Source: Talaromyces rugulosus
Lineage: Eukaryota > Ascomycota > Eurotiomycetes > Eurotiales > Trichocomaceae
NCBI RefSeq assembly: GCF_013368755.1
Contig: NC_049563.1
Coordinates: 5,022,001-5,086,000, forward strand
Length of the DNA: 64,000 nucleotides
Direction of reading: 5' to 3'
Shown one piece after another: positions 44,660 through 57,904 of this stretch (positions within the stretch are counted from its first letter, which is position 1; the number at the start of each line of letters is the position of its first letter). The notes under the pieces are model-generated. The model saw only the letters and a list, made by a program, of their open reading frames with translations. It made no database searches and was not told where the DNA came from. The translations under genes and the position numbers were made by a program.

Positions 44660-47600
44660 CTATTTCCCAATTTCAAGCACGGTACCAAGGGCTTGCTGTA
44701 CAATTTTCTTGTTGCGCTTCACAAGCGCGTTGAACTTTTTGTCGATAACGTCAAACTCCTTGCGAGAAATCTCCAGATCTCTCTGCGACTGCTGGATATA
44801 CGAGGCAAGTTCCGCGGTATCCAACGCAGGAATGTTGTCAATGTCCCGTATCTCGCCAAATGCCACGCCTCTTACTTCCAGAAGCTGCTTTTCAGTTTCT
44901 ACTGCAGGGGATCTAGCATCAAATTCAAGAGCATGATGAGCTGACGAGCCAATAGCGCCATTAGAGTCATTTGTGTTGTGTAGTCTCGTTGCGTCAGCTT
45001 CCATGGCCGACAGAGCATTAGGTGGGCAATTTTCAGACTCATGGTCCTCCAAATCGCTATCCTCTGGTTCTGTATTGGTAGTAACCAGTGGTACCTGGGA
45101 CTCCGACACCCAGCGAACATTGAACTTTTCTGGAGTCGCGAAGAGAGCAGCCAAACCACCGTTCATGTTTGTGTAATCTGGCTCCGCAATTGAAAGAGCA
45201 GGATACTCATGAGAAGTCTCTGAGTCTGCGATACGTTCTAAACTCAAATAGCGCTCTTCTTCTTCAGGAGTCAGGTGTCGTAGCACTCGGCCCTTGGGTG
45301 TGATCACACAACGGTCCTTCAATGCTTCAGAGCCATTGTTAATCCGTAAAGGTAAGCCTTTTTCGAGTATCTTCCGAGCTTCCTCTGTGAGTTCAGTTGG
45401 ATCCTGTAGAAGATCGTAATCATCCGCTGTGCACTTCATATCCGTCCGCTGATTGATAGGTGTTGGATTGAAGAGTGGGTGGGTGTTGAGATCAATCTGA
45501 CCAGCTTTGTGGAGTTGCGCAAGTACGAGGTAAAGAGGCGAACTTCTTTCAAGAAATAGATCCTTGACCGAGCCGCCACCGGTTTCTATGTCTTTGATCA
45601 ATTGCGAAACGGTATTTTCAGTCCGCCACGGTTCATCCTGAGGTTCCATCTCAGCAACGGGTGCAGGTGGTGTGGGCTTCTCCCCTTTAACAGTATCTTT
45701 TTCTTTCTGACCGGCGTTCTGGTTACCCACAGTTGACTTCGAATTTTCTTTCTCGCTGACAGGGGGTGCGGCGCTCTCAGGAACGCTCTTTGTCGCAGTT
45801 CCCGTTGTCGTCGTTGCGGACTGCTCTGAAGAAGGCGCTTTCTTAGTCTTGCGCTTGCGTCCTAGAATTGGTGCCTGTATGGTGTCTTCATTTGTCGCGA
45901 CAGACGCCTCTTCTTTCAAAGCCTCTTCTGCTTGTTTGGCTTTTAATCTGCGCTCTTTCTTTACTTGATTCTTTGTCATAGCACGGACAGGCGCTGACCC
46001 TATTCTGGTAGGAGGAGGCGAGTCTGCTCTAGAAACTGACGCAGAAGTTGTTGGATCGTAATCAGATCCATCGGCTGGCGTAGTGGGCCGACCTGATGAA
46101 GACAGGCTGGGTTGTCGAGAGAGAACTCGTGTCTGGGCCACAGAAGGCATTGGCTGAACCACTTGAGACGGTGGTGGTGGTGGTGTCTCTGCCTTCGGTG
46201 TTTCCACCACTCGAAGTACTCGAGGCTGACGCGCTCCAGAAGAATCAGAGTTCCTCGATGTCCCTGTCATAGGAGTTCCAGGTCTCGAGCCAGTTGAAAT
46301 AGTTGGAAACAGAGCTGTCGCCGATAGACCAGTAGCTTCTTTACCAGCAGATGACACAAATTGCTCTGCAGATGGGATGGACAAGTCCAACTTGATGGGC
46401 TTCCCTTTCTTCAGGTCTTTTGCTCCATCAGGGTAAGACGGCAGCGGACTGCCCGTTACAAATTTTTCGTGCTTAAATTCAGCACTAGCCTTCTTGGACG
46501 ACCTTGCTTTAGGGGATCCTAAAGAAATATCGCCAAAATTCCGCATTTTGTCCAGTGATGAATTCTCACCAGGTGCGTCTTTCGTCACTGGTGTTTGACG
46601 CCTGGATAGGGCATCCAATGATTTCTGGAGAGGAGTACCATGGCGTGAAAATGTCAGACCTGAAGGATGCGTTGGCAAGTTCACAGATGAGGCTGGACTT
46701 TGGGGGGTCGATTCATCTTGAAAAAGCACTGCCGCTGGATGACCAAGAGGAAGTGGAAGTCCAGGAGGCAATGTAGGTGTCTCAGAACGGCTAGAGATAT
46801 CTGGTGGATCTCTAGGCAAAAAGGGTCGAAATGGGAATTCTGTCTTATCTGTCGTATTGGCATTCAGAGGTGGAAATTCATCGTCGTCAACTGTCAAGAC
46901 ATGCTGCGTCAGTATGTTTTCAAAGACCAACAACAATGATTGTATGTAGTATCGGACGAAAATCAAAACGAGACGGTAACGGCTGCCATCGACTCCGCAC
47001 GGGGTGCAACAAAACAAAGCAGTCACAATATACGTTATGAGGGCAAATTATTTACAAGAATATCTTGGCAATCTTAATCAGGCACTCGACCAAGGACCAA
47101 CAGGGTAATGTCTAAGGACATTGTATGTGAGAACTTGCTTTCAACATATTCATCCCGCCTTGGGTAAAAGACAGGGCAGGGAGGATTAACGTACATAAGA
47201 TCTCCTACCAGCAAAACGTCGAATTGGCCGGGTGCTGAAAGAAAATGGCCTATTCAACAACGCTGGCTGGAGGAAATGAAACCCAGAACAGAGAGATCAC
47301 CAGTGAGAATGCAGTGACGCCAAATCTAACACCTCATCTCAAGATGTGAGGTTTGGGAGTCCCATAAATAAAACGCCAAAGGCACTCAAAGGCCCGCCTT
47401 TTGATGGACCATTTTGCCAAATGCTCGCTGTGACAAAAAAAAAATAGAGAAATCAAAAAATACACAGAAAAATAAAAATATCAAGAAAGCCGAAAGAGTG
47501 CCACTCAAAACATCAAGAATCATTGGGTGTGAAATCATCATTAAAGGGGGGGGGAAATCATGCAAAAGGGGAATTTTGTTTTTTTTGTTTTTTGTTGTAA

Positions 47601-50370
47601 TGCCACGATGGTGGGCATTCAAACGAAACGAGGAGTCCGATGGCAGACCGAAAAACCGACTCGAGTACGACACAGCGACAATCACCACCGGCCAAATCCA
47701 GCTCCATACATCATAGAGGGATTGTACCCACCTTGCCCCTGACTTCCGTATAGCACTTGCCCAGTCGTACCAACACCAGCTGGGTGCATTCTCGCCTGCA
47801 GTATGCTCGGGTCCGCAAGATCTACTACACCGCCTCCACCGGAGGAAGTGTTAGCGTGTCTGTGCTTCTTCCCCTTCTTCCTCTGCTTCTGTGGCCCAGA
47901 GTCGGTAAAAGTACCGGCTTGGGAACCATAGAAGGCACTGAGAAGGCCAGTAGCGGGAGTCAGGGGAGGGGGGGTATTGTGCTGTTGAAGGAAGGGAAAC
48001 ATAAACTCACGCTTAGCCTCGTGACTCTGCACGCCACCCGTACCAGCAGTTCCACTGCGGCCTCGCAGTAACTCTCGCATCAAATCAGGGCTTGGCTCTT
48101 GCTTCCCAACATTTCCACCCAGACCAAGACTTGTGTTTGAGGTGAAGCCGTAGCCTTGGGCGAACATCCCACCACCACTAATAGGCGGGGTCCCAGCCGT
48201 CTTCAGCCCAGGAGGCGGGCCCTGTACACTGCTCGAGTAGAACTGGTTCGACATGTTCTGTTGTGGAGCAGGTGTAGTAAGCGGGTTGGGGGTTAAAGAT
48301 CCTTGTTGGCTGAGAATTCTAGCATTTGATGCGTTCTTCGCAGAGTCGTTAGCAAACGAAAAGCGAGAAGACTGACGACTGTGTCCACCCACCCCGCCTT
48401 GCGGCATTGTGCCTTGGAAAGGGCCTTGGCGATTCTGGGACGCTTGCTCAATGGCATGGTCCATCAAATTAGATTGCTGGCCATTGGCCGATTTGAGCAA
48501 CATTAGCTGCTGCTGCTGCTGTGGGGTTAGGCTCCTTGTGTTCATATTCAGGTTCTGAAACTGTTGACTCAGGGACAATGGAGACCCAATAGCCGAGTTA
48601 TTAGCCGTGTCCTGCTGAGATGGCGGCTGAATAGCTCCATGGTTGTCGCGGCCACGAGTCGCAGCGCCTCTTGCGGGGTGCACATCATCTGGCTCGCCTC
48701 CAAGTTGCAAGCTTCCGCTCTCTCGAGCTTCCTCATCCGGAACTGTTAATGGCAACAGAGATTGAGCTTCAACCTCTTGTTTTGCACGCTCTTGTTCTGC
48801 CTTTTCCCGCATCGCTCTGCGTTTGACTCCACCAAAGGGGTCGATAAACGATGGTCCATTTTCAATGTATTTAATCTCATCATCGGACATGCCCTCGGTG
48901 GAAAACACGAAACGGAAATCGGGAGAGTTCACGGCTTTGAGAAGAGAATCAAGTACAACGTCCTTTGTAGGTGCTTCTTGTGCTCGAGGCTGGATTTGGG
49001 AGCTGGGTTGCTGGGTTGGTTGTGGGGCAGGAGTAGAACGTCGAGAGTCTTGGCCAGAAACAGAGTGCTTCTTTGACTCTTCGTTCTTCGCAAGTATGGT
49101 GACACTAGCCGGCTTGGGACTTGGGGAGGAACGACTACCAGTCAAACTGACTCTCCTGGCACGGTTAATCGGGGCGTCCTTGTTTGCCCAGCTCGCCGAA
49201 GATGGAAGAGCAGGACCATCCGGTAATGATTTCGAGGTCTCGTCCTTGCTTCCCTGTCTGCGCATCGGCTGAGATTGGATGGGCTGATTGAAAGGCCGGC
49301 TTCCAGTGGCCGCAGCAGCTCCATTTGGATAACCATGTCTCTGAGCCGTGTTCATTGACGAGAGATCCTGTCTGCTGTAGCTCTCGCTATCATCACCAGT
49401 TTCATGAAGAAATGTACAGTTGCGATTGTTGCATTGCTCGTTGCGAAGAAAGGACGAACAGTATTTTGTTGTGCCGTATTGTGCCCTGTAAAACAAAACG
49501 TAAGCAATATGAGCGGGCTCTGGAATGGAATGCGAACGAACCTGAGAAGCCTGTCCCCATTTTGAGAGCCATCAACAGCAGCGATACAGGTTGCCGCATC
49601 GATTTTGCGAGCAAATGTAACATAAACGCCGATGCCCTGGTTTGGGTTGCCGCCCGGCTTTGCCTTGCTCACAACAATCTTGTCAATTTCACCGTACTGC
49701 CCAAAGTAGTCTGGACCCCGCAGCGTCTGCAGAAGTTGGCCTTCGTCTCGGATTGTAGGATTCAGTCCGATCACGTAGACCAGGTTCTTCTGGACAACTC
49801 GGACTCCAGCCAGGTTCTTCCGACTAGAAGCTTCGATTTCGCGTTTTTCGACCTCCTTCTTCTTTGCGGCAGCTGCCTTGCGGTGCTTGAGGGCCAAGTC
49901 GGCTTTGAACCTAATGCAAAAAAAAAACTAGTTAGTGTCCGCGTAGTATTAAGTATTTATTATCACTAGTAACATACTCATCTGCATCAGGCACCTTGTA
50001 CTGGATAGTGCTATCATCATACGGTCGTCTGCAGTTCGGGCACCGACCCTCTTCGTTGTGGGTCTTGATGTTATTGTAGCAAAACTGGCAGATCTGAAGG
50101 GGAGAATCTCGTTAGCAAACAGATAGCAGACGTGTATTAGATGAAATAAGGCGGGATGTGAATTTTTCGATGGAGGAAAGACAGCTTACCTGGTATCCAC
50201 AAGGACAGGGTCTGAAGTTCTTGTCCGAAAGATCGAACTCTTCAATACACAAGGGGCTATCGAACTCAAGCGTCAGTGCACACTTAGGCCAGGTTTTTGG
50301 CACAAGATTCCACTCACCAAAACTCGTCATCATCATCGATGACTGAGTCAATCTGGTTGCGATTCGACAT
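44660..50370 (-). CDS. not4: CCR4-NOT complex E3 ubiquitin ligase subunit NOT4
   Basis: Exons 50370-50318, 50256-50190, 50093-49978, 49910-49542, 49485-47732 and 46890-44660 sum to 1529 codons in phase. Domains in order: a C4C4 RING (CPLCIEEFD through CRRPYDD, residues about 18-62), a basic helical linker (ALKHRKAAAAKKKEVEKRE), an RRM with NLVYVIGLNPTIRD and GIGVYVTF, and a CCCH zinc finger (KYCSSFLRNEQCNNRNC then FLHE). Together these are diagnostic of NOT4/MOT2, which ubiquitylates stalled ribosomes and other targets within CCR4-NOT. The long tail is low complexity with a Gln run, then DDDEFPPL and a final coiled coil (YIQQSQRDLEISRKEFD). The last intron (46891-47731, 841 bp) is unusually long. 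If it is retained, the protein stops at 47682 after 802 residues. Joining the last exon is supported by matching phase and by its lack of an own ATG, not by transcripts. Confidence 0.85.
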
Positions 50371-50802
50371 GACTAACGAGGATGTGAGAGACAATGAACA
50401 GACAACTCCGCGCAGGGACGGTGAAGGCGTGTAAAAAACAGCGCGGCCAAAGGGTATCCGGGGGAGTAAAAAAGATCCACGCAAGCGAAACGAAAGGAGA
50501 ATGGGCGAGGGAACAAGTATATCGACAGTCTCCGCGCCAGAGGCAAAAAGGGCGATCAAAGGTGTTTGGTGAAAGGACCAGAGGAAGAGAATGGAGCAAA
50601 CCTTGGCTTGCCGCGCTGGCACGGCTCTGGCTGCGCCGTGTTGATTGGCCACCCGTGCTGGTTTTAGTGGGGTTATCACGTGATTGTTCGGCTTATGTCA
50701 GGGTCACGTGCAGCGGCTCGAGCCAACTTCAAAGACATCGTGACGAGAGTGGCCGAACACGGCTTCGTCCACGACCTCCTAATCAACGATTGTGTCTTCG
50801 CA
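50371..50802. promoter_or_regulatory. shared promoter of NOT4 and complex I 30-kDa subunit
   Basis: A 432-bp divergent region. It contains two CACGTG E-boxes: the palindrome TCACGTGA at 50676-50683 and CACGTG at 50705-50710. An inverted CCAAT (GATTGG) lies near 50643. All are 90-165 bp before the complex I gene. CACGTG is the core of Cbf1/bHLH sites known in fungal respiratory genes. Function inferred. Confidence 0.5.
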
Positions 50803-51802
50803 ATGGCGGCTACGCGCACTTTACTTCGGCTGGGGGGCAGTCGCTCCCTTGGCTCGGCTTCCAGGTCGGCAGCATGTGTCCGCGCCTTTTCCTCCAGTCC
50901 CCTTCGAAGGGCTGCCGAGGAAGACCCTGTGCCGAACATGAGGAACGCTCCACGACCTCGTATGTTATTGATAAGCATCGCCACCATTCAATTGACTCAG
51001 TTTGAGCTCATATAACTGACTTGTGTTGTCATTGTAGCTCAGGGCGAGCTTCGTGCGCCTCTGGTGAACCCCGCAGACAAGTACCAGGACCAAGCCGATA
51101 GCATGCACAAATACGGCCAATATGTCATGTCTTGTCTACCAAAATACGTGCAACAGTTTTCCGTTTGGAAAGACGAACTCACCATTTTCGTTGCGCCATC
51201 TGGTGTCCTGCCCCTGATGAACTTTCTCAAGTATCACACCGCTGCCGAGTTCACTCAGATTTCCGACATCACCGCGGTCGACTACCCAACCCGAGATCAA
51301 CGATTCGAAGTCGTGTACAACATGCTTAGTGTCCGCCACAACTCTCGCATCCGTGTGAAGACGTACGCCGACGAGGCCCAGCCCGTTCCCAGTGTTACCG
51401 GTCTCTTCGAAGGAGCCCTCTGGTACGAACGTGAAGTCTATGACATGTTCGGCGTCTTCTTCACCGGCCATCCCGATCTTCGTCGTATCATGACCGATTA
51501 CGGATTTGACGGCCATCCTTTGCGCAAGGACTTCCCCTTGACTGGCTACACTGAGATTCGCTACGACGAAGAGAAGAAGCGAATTGTCTACGAGCCTCTG
51601 GAACTCACCCAGGCTTTCCGCAACTTTGAAGGTGGCTCCGCTTCCTGGGAACAGGTTGGACAAGGAATTGACCGTACACCCGAATCGGTAAGCTTTGCAA
51701 TGTCCTAAATCATGCCTTGTAACTAGTAACTAACGACTTGGCAAATCACAGTTCAAGCTGCCTACCCCCAAGCCGGAAGAGAAACCGGAAGAAAAGAAAT
51801 AA
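50803..51802 (+). CDS. NADH:ubiquinone oxidoreductase 30-kDa subunit (NDUFS3 / NUO-30), mitochondrial
   Basis: Exons 50803-50959, 51038-51687 and 51752-51802 give 285 residues. The start [17 protein letters not shown] to [12 protein letters not shown] is a strong mitochondrial presequence. The complex I 30-kDa signature is complete: [36 protein letters not shown], then [14 protein letters not shown]. The subunit sits in the peripheral arm beside the quinone-binding module. The last exon encodes only a Lys/Glu/Pro tail ([16 protein letters not shown]). It shares its promoter with NOT4. Identity is certain at family level. Confidence 0.97.
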
Positions 51803-53131
51803 ACTTTCAACTTATGTAACCCTAGACTTCCGAATATTTTTTCCTATGTTTTGTCTTAACTGTATATAAAGACCCGCGGAATCGCAATCGGATAATCTTT
51901 CCAGAGCAATAAGCTTCAGCATTGGGTAGACAAGTACTGGGAGAGAGCATCAATTGATTAAAATAATTAAAATGACGGATTCCACGTCACGGATTTCAGA
52001 CCGCACTCGAATAAGTTTCTGTTTTAACTTCAAATGTCGGGAACGAACTAACAACAATAGTTCACTAGATATTCCATTTATTGGTGATAGTTTGTCGTCT
52101 TGGCTGTTTTATGGTGTTTAAGTACACGTGCATATTTACAACATTGAATGTCCAATATTATATGCGTTCAAATATGTATTGCCCTTCAATTGATGTTTTG
52201 AGACTGGTAGTTCCTATGTACATCCGCCGCGTTCGAACTTTATGAATTAACGTCTGCATTGTCAACATATATACACTAGTCAATACATCAATTAATATAT
52301 CAATCAAAATTTGCTCCTGTACTTATTCAATATTATTCAGTCTTAAAAGTTTTATCTTAATTATCAACATTACCTAATCAATTGATGTCAAGTCAATATC
52401 AACTATTCAAGATGTGTATGTACATGTGGGCATAGAGTATACATATATATATCCGGGGACAATACATGTCAACCCGTGGTAGCGCGTCACATACATCACT
52501 TGATTGTTAATTGAATGTCATTTCCAGAAATAAAATATTTAAATTCGAATTTCTTTTGATAAAGAACACAAACTAATATATATCGCGCGATATCGCGAAA
52601 TAACCAGACAAACGTGATGCTTCTATATCCCGGCAAACCGGCTATTAGCGTTGTTTCCCCCCATGTCACGTTGGACTTGACAACGAAGGAACATTCATAT
52701 GGTTACCCAATCCTGCTGTGGGGCAATTAATTCAATGTGCAATTACTTATTAATATTATTATTATGACTACTACTACTCCATACGCCTACGAACATTATA
52801 AACCAGACCCCGCATCTGTCTGTCACGCTAGTCTCAAGTCGATTCAAGATTGGCAGCTAAAACAGCAAGTCCACGGGTTTATCTATTCTCGTTGCATTTC
52901 CCTCTTCTGTCCGGCTCTCCACTTCGCACCTGGTAGACCAACATTATGACGAGCCTGGAGAAAGGGACATGCCGATCCCTTACTGTTTTCGACGCGGAAT
53001 GCACACCGTGTAGCATCAGGCACCTTAGTTGAACTAACTCATGCGTCTAATCTTTGGGTTTAAATATCCCGCAGGCGGCATCCTTGCTTTTGATGGAGAG
53101 AGATCACCGGGGAAAAAATATCAGCGCAAAC
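51803..53131. other. 1.3-kb AT-rich intergenic stretch
   Basis: Very AT-rich, with several AATTGATG-like motifs and (AT)n runs (52440-52452). A small plus-strand frame at 52737-52949 has no supporting feature. The last 200 bases form the promoter of the beta-mannosidase. Confidence 0.4.
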
Positions 53132-56131
53132 ATGTTGTTGACACAACTGTTACTCACCACAGGGCTTCCCCTGCTGGCCTGCGCACAGAATGTTGTTGAC
53201 CTCAGTGGAAAACAATGGACAGTGACCAACCCGGAAAAGAATGTCTCGGCCCCGGGGTCTTTGCCGTCGCACGTCCATTTGGACTTGCACAATGCGGGGG
53301 TTATACGTGAGTTTCTCTTCTGCGTCTCTGGTAGTAAATGGCTGACAATGACCAATTGCAGCTGATCCGTAAGAAAACCTAAGTGTAGCATGACTTGGGG
53401 GGTATTATGATAATAACTGCCGTAGGTACTACGGCATAAATGAGATTGACCTCCGTTGGATTGCCTGGTCGAACTGGACATACACCAGCAAGCCCATCAA
53501 GGGACTGTAAGTTAATAGTTGGTCCATTGATGAAGGAAATTTACTAACGACTGGCCCTAGATCAAACAAAGCGGAGAGCAGCTGGCTTATATTCGACGGG
53601 CTGGACACTTTTGCTACAGTAAAACTGTGCAGTCAAGTCGTTGGAACGGCGAACAATCAATTCCGTCAATGGAAGTATGACGTTTCAGATATCTTGAAGT
53701 CTTGCAAGAGCGATCCCGTTATCAGCATCGACTTTGGCAGTGCTCCGGCTATTGCCAACTCCATCAGCGCCCAGCCAGGGCAGGAAAGTAAGTAACATAT
53801 TAGTTTAATTGACCTCGGATCGATTGTTAATCTATCAAAGCATGGCCGGATGGCGTCCAGGGACTCTTCGAGTTCGACAACAGATGGTTTATTCGCAAGG
53901 AACAGTCCGATTTCGGCTGGGATTGGGGCCCAGCGTTTTCCCCCACGGGGCCATGGAAACCCGCATACATTGTGCAATTCGAGCCTGATGACGGTCTTTA
54001 TGTGCTAAACACTGATATCGACATCCACCGGGAAGGTCAGATTAATCACCTACCCGCGGACCAAACTAAACCGTGGGTGGTCAATGCTAGCATTGACTTT
54101 TTGGGAACCCTTCCCAAAGGAGCATCGCTGAATATCGACATCAAAGATTTGCTAAATGAGTCGTCGATTGCCTCAGGATCCCTAACTGGCATCACAACCA
54201 AAAGTGGAACCATAACAGGGACTACTACTGTTGATGCAGATACTCCAAAGCTATGGTGGCCCAATGGTCTCGGCGAACAGAACCTTTATTACATCACCGT
54301 GAACGTGGTCGACAGCAAAAACAAAACTCTGGCGACTGTCACCAAGAGATCTGGCTTCCGTACCATAATTTTGAACCAGACTAACATCACTGATGCACAA
54401 TTAGCGCTTGGAATCGCACCAGGAGCAAACTGGCATTTTGAAGTCAACGGCCATGAATTCTACGCCAAGGGCTCCAACTTCATCCCCCCGGATGCATTCT
54501 GGCCACGAGTCACTGAAGCTCGCATGAACAAATTGTTTGACTCTGTTGTTAGTGGCAATCAAAACATGCTCCGGGTTTGGTCTTCTGGTGCCTACCTTCC
54601 AGACTTTATCTACGATATCGCTGATGAGCGTGGTATACTCCTGTGGAGCGAGTTTGAATTCAGCGATGCTCTCTACCCGGTGAATGATGAATTCCTGGAG
54701 AACGTCGCAGCCGAGGTCTTGTATCAGGTCCGCCGATTGAACCATCATCCGTCACTTGCCCTTTGGGCCGGTGGGAATGAGCTCGAGAGTCTAGAGCTGC
54801 CCGAGGCATATGAAGCCGACCCAGAAAGCTATCCCAAATATCAGGCTGAGTACGAGAAACTGTTTATCAGCTTGATACTTCCGATCGTCTATGAAAATAG
54901 TCGCTCAATCAGTTACACCCCTACATCAACCGGAAATGGCTACACCAAGATCGACTTTTCGCTTCCTGTTCCCATGGTAGAGCGGTACGACGATATCGCC
55001 CCTGGCAGCTACTACGCCGATAGTGACTATTATCTCTACACTACTAGCGTTGCCTTTGACATGAGTAATTACCCAGTCAATAGGTTTGCCAACGAATTTG
55101 GCTTCCACAGCATGCCTAGTGTTTATACCTGGCAACAGGCCGTGGATGAAAAAGATCTACAGTTCAACAGCACGGTCATCTTGCACCGTAATCATCACTA
55201 CCCTCCCGGTGGCCTCTCCATGAACCTTACAAAGAGCGCCGAAGGCATGGGTCAAATGACTACGGGAGTGGAACAATACTACCCCGTTCCCTTTAAGACA
55301 GATACAATCGCCAACTTCAGCGCTTGGTGTCTTGCAACCCAGCGCTTCCAGGCAGACTTGTACAAAACAGAAATCCAGTTCTATCGACGCGGAAGCGGAC
55401 GGCCTGAACGCCAGCTCGGATCTCTGTATTGGCAGTTGGAGGATATCTGGCAAGCACCAACATGGGCTGGAATTGAATACGATGGCCGGTGGAAAGTGTT
55501 GCACTACATGGCAAGGGATATCTACCAGCCTGTCATTGTTGCCCCATTCTGGAACTTGACCACCGGCTCGTTGAATGTCACTGTCATATCCGACTTGTGG
55601 GAGTCTGTTTCCGGCACAGTCAATTTGACGTGGTATAATTACAAAGGCGAGCCATTGAGCAAGACTGCCGCGACGTCGATCCCATTCCATGTTGGTCCGC
55701 TCAACACCACCGACATCATCACCACCAATATCAAGAATATCCCTATTTCCGACACAAAAGATGCCGTCCTGATACTCTCCTTGGAAACGTCTGGCCACCT
55801 GCCAAACAGCGAGACAAAAGTCCAGTTCACACATGAAAACTACTTCGCCCCCGTGTACACCAACGAGGCGAAACTTGTCGACCCTGGCCTGAAGCTGAGC
55901 TTCAATAACTCCACCCAAAAATTCGTCGTTGAAGCCACAAAGGGAATTTCCTTGTATACCTGGCTAGACTATCCTGCTGGGGTGGTAGGCTTTTTTGACG
56001 AGAACTCATTTTCGCTTCTGCCGGGCCAGACAAAAGAGATTGGATTTACGCTACTGGAAGGTAAAATTAATAGTAGTTGGGCTGAAGGGGTTACCGTGCA
56101 GAGCATCTGGGATCAATCGGTGTCGGATTAG
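53132..56131 (+). CDS. mndA: secreted beta-mannosidase, GH2 (MndA type)
   Basis: Exons 53132-53306, 53362-53368 (7 nt), 53426-53506, 53561-53787 and 53841-56131 give 926 residues, the usual size for fungal beta-mannosidase A. The start was set at MLLTQLLLTTGLPLLACAQ, a clear signal peptide; an upstream in-frame ATG exists. The GH2 N-terminal jelly-roll contains DPYYGINEIDLRWIA and later FGWDWGPAFSP. In the catalytic barrel the acid/base is the Glu of WAGGNE and the nucleophile the Glu of NEFGFHS. Many N-glycosylation sites are present. It cleaves terminal beta-mannose from mannan oligosaccharides. The 7-nt exon is required: with it the conserved DPYYG text is restored in frame. No other mannanolytic gene is near. 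Confidence 0.93.
53362..53368 (+). other. 7-nt micro-exon of beta-mannosidase
   Basis: The seven bases CTGATCC are bounded by TTGCAG and GTAAGA. Together with the flanking exons they encode the Pro-Asp-Pro before YYG, a conserved point in the family. Leaving the micro-exon out would shift the frame. Confidence 0.75.
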
Positions 56132-57904
56132 TTACATTTGAGACTTGCAAGTGCTACTTGACTTGCCAAAGATATGAATACTGAGCAATAAAAAGAAAGA
56201 AACTTTGTATTCTGTAAAATACAAATGGTGGTTAGAAAATGTTGAACCAAAGGTCCCCCGGGAAATTAGTCTATGGTACTTAAATGTCGGGCCTTGAAAC
56301 ATCGTAAATTCGTAACAACAGCATAGCCAATCAGCGGAACAAGGCTGATGTTGATCGGCGATTATATTTAATGCTGTGCAACTAGCAATTCCACCGTGTC
56401 AACCTGTAGACTTTTTTATCAAACGCCTCCGCCGGTTTCCGACGCATGCCGCGGGCGGTCTTGGCTTTGACATAAATTGATACTACTTGGGGGCCCGCCT
56501 GAGTGACTCATAGCGACAAGAACCGTTGTTTTCTGAAACCAATTTTACTCTCATTTACGAGATTAGGCTGGCGTGAACCCCATGCGGGCCAAAATCGCCC
56601 TCGCGGACGTACGAACCGGCAAATAGAAAGTGGCATTTAGCATTTTGATCTGCTGGCAGATAAGAGCCCCAAAGTTGGCCGCGAATGATAGTCATTCTTT
56701 ATTGGGCCCCAACGGCAGGATTTGCTGGTGCGAGGAAGCTAGTTTTAAAGATCATTAGTTTCTCTTGGGGGGAAAAAGGATCCTTGGTCCACATGAGCGT
56801 ACCTCTCTTTGAACAGATCTAACATTGCTATTTGGACCGAGTTCGAATTGCTCGGCAAAACCGCTAACTCGCCCATTGCTCTCTCTCTCTCGAATTTGGC
56901 AATAAAAATACCTGCACAGCTGGCTCTCCGCCAATTAGCCAAACCTTCATGCCTTCTCTGAGCCTTTCCGTCCATCCTGATTCACACACAATGGTGGGCA
57001 AGGTGGCATATGTTGGCCTTATCGTGTAGTCAGGTTCTCTGAAAGATCCTTGGTACTGTCCACCGAAAGACGAAGACTCTAATGTGCTCTCATAAGACTG
57101 GCCGTGCTTTGGATTCATAAAAAATAGTCAAGCAAGAAAGGAAATGATTGACATACTTGCTCAAGGTAGAAATAGGAGACCTGCGTTTAACTTTTCCGCG
57201 GCTAAAACCCCACGGATCGCCATTTGAGCCATCGAGGCTTTCATCCAACGTGCCAAACACTCATGTGTCTCTGCAAACGCCACCACAACAGAGAAAGTTC
57301 TCAAGAGAGAATTCTAACCACAGCCAGAGAGATATCTGTTAGTTTTTGAGAGGGAAAAAAAAGGGCGAAGTGGTCTGGAAGACCGACCGGTAACCCCTCC
57401 CTTTATATTTTGAAGTGTGTTGTAAACTGTGCATGCTGTCTGCTCTTCTACTTGGCCGTATCCAAAAGTACGCTCGTCTCTCTTGTGAGCGAGGATTTGA
57501 TCTATGATATCGCTTGGCAGGAGACCAGGCGGCCCCCGATCATGGCTGTGCTGGTTAATGGAGTAGTGACTTGTCCTGTCTTGTCGCCACAAAATACGGA
57601 GTACTAATGAAGGATATGACCAAAATACCATAATCCCCACCAAGGCATTCCTTTTTGCAGGGTGGTAATTTTTAGGTCGATATGTCTCTAAGTTTTGAGT
57701 ACGGGCTAGTGTGAGAAGAGTAAACAGACCCGGAGGAGTATACATATGCAGTGTTTTGGCTAGTAACGGTATTTAACAATAAGCTGACAAACACGCCCCA
57801 CCCTTATCTATCTGGAATTCTGGACACTGTAGCTGAAGAAAGATGAAACTGGGGACGAAGTGATTCATTCACCTGTTTACAACTCGAATAGTTGAAGAGT
57901 AACA
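56132..57904. other. 1.8-kb gene-free stretch
   Basis: Contains the 3' flank of the mannosidase and the promoter of the P450. Minus-strand frames at 56745-57118 and 57314-57745 (143 codons with ATG) show no domain and are not called. A GC-richer patch lies at 56420-56470. Confidence 0.4.

Noticed and set aside
44660..47026. A separate 788-codon gene downstream of NOT4
   Set aside because: The frame has no ATG near its upstream end, its start is preceded by a good intron acceptor, and phase fits exactly to a donor inside the NOT4 frame. The coiled-coil end also suits the same protein. It is kept as the last NOT4 exon, with the alternative noted.
55157..55918. 253-codon minus-strand open frame
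   Set aside because: It lies antisense inside the large beta-mannosidase exon, with no domain and no intron signals; a by-product of codon bias.
57314..57745. 143-codon minus-strand frame with ATG
   Set aside because: No domain, no conserved features, and it overlaps the likely P450 promoter region.
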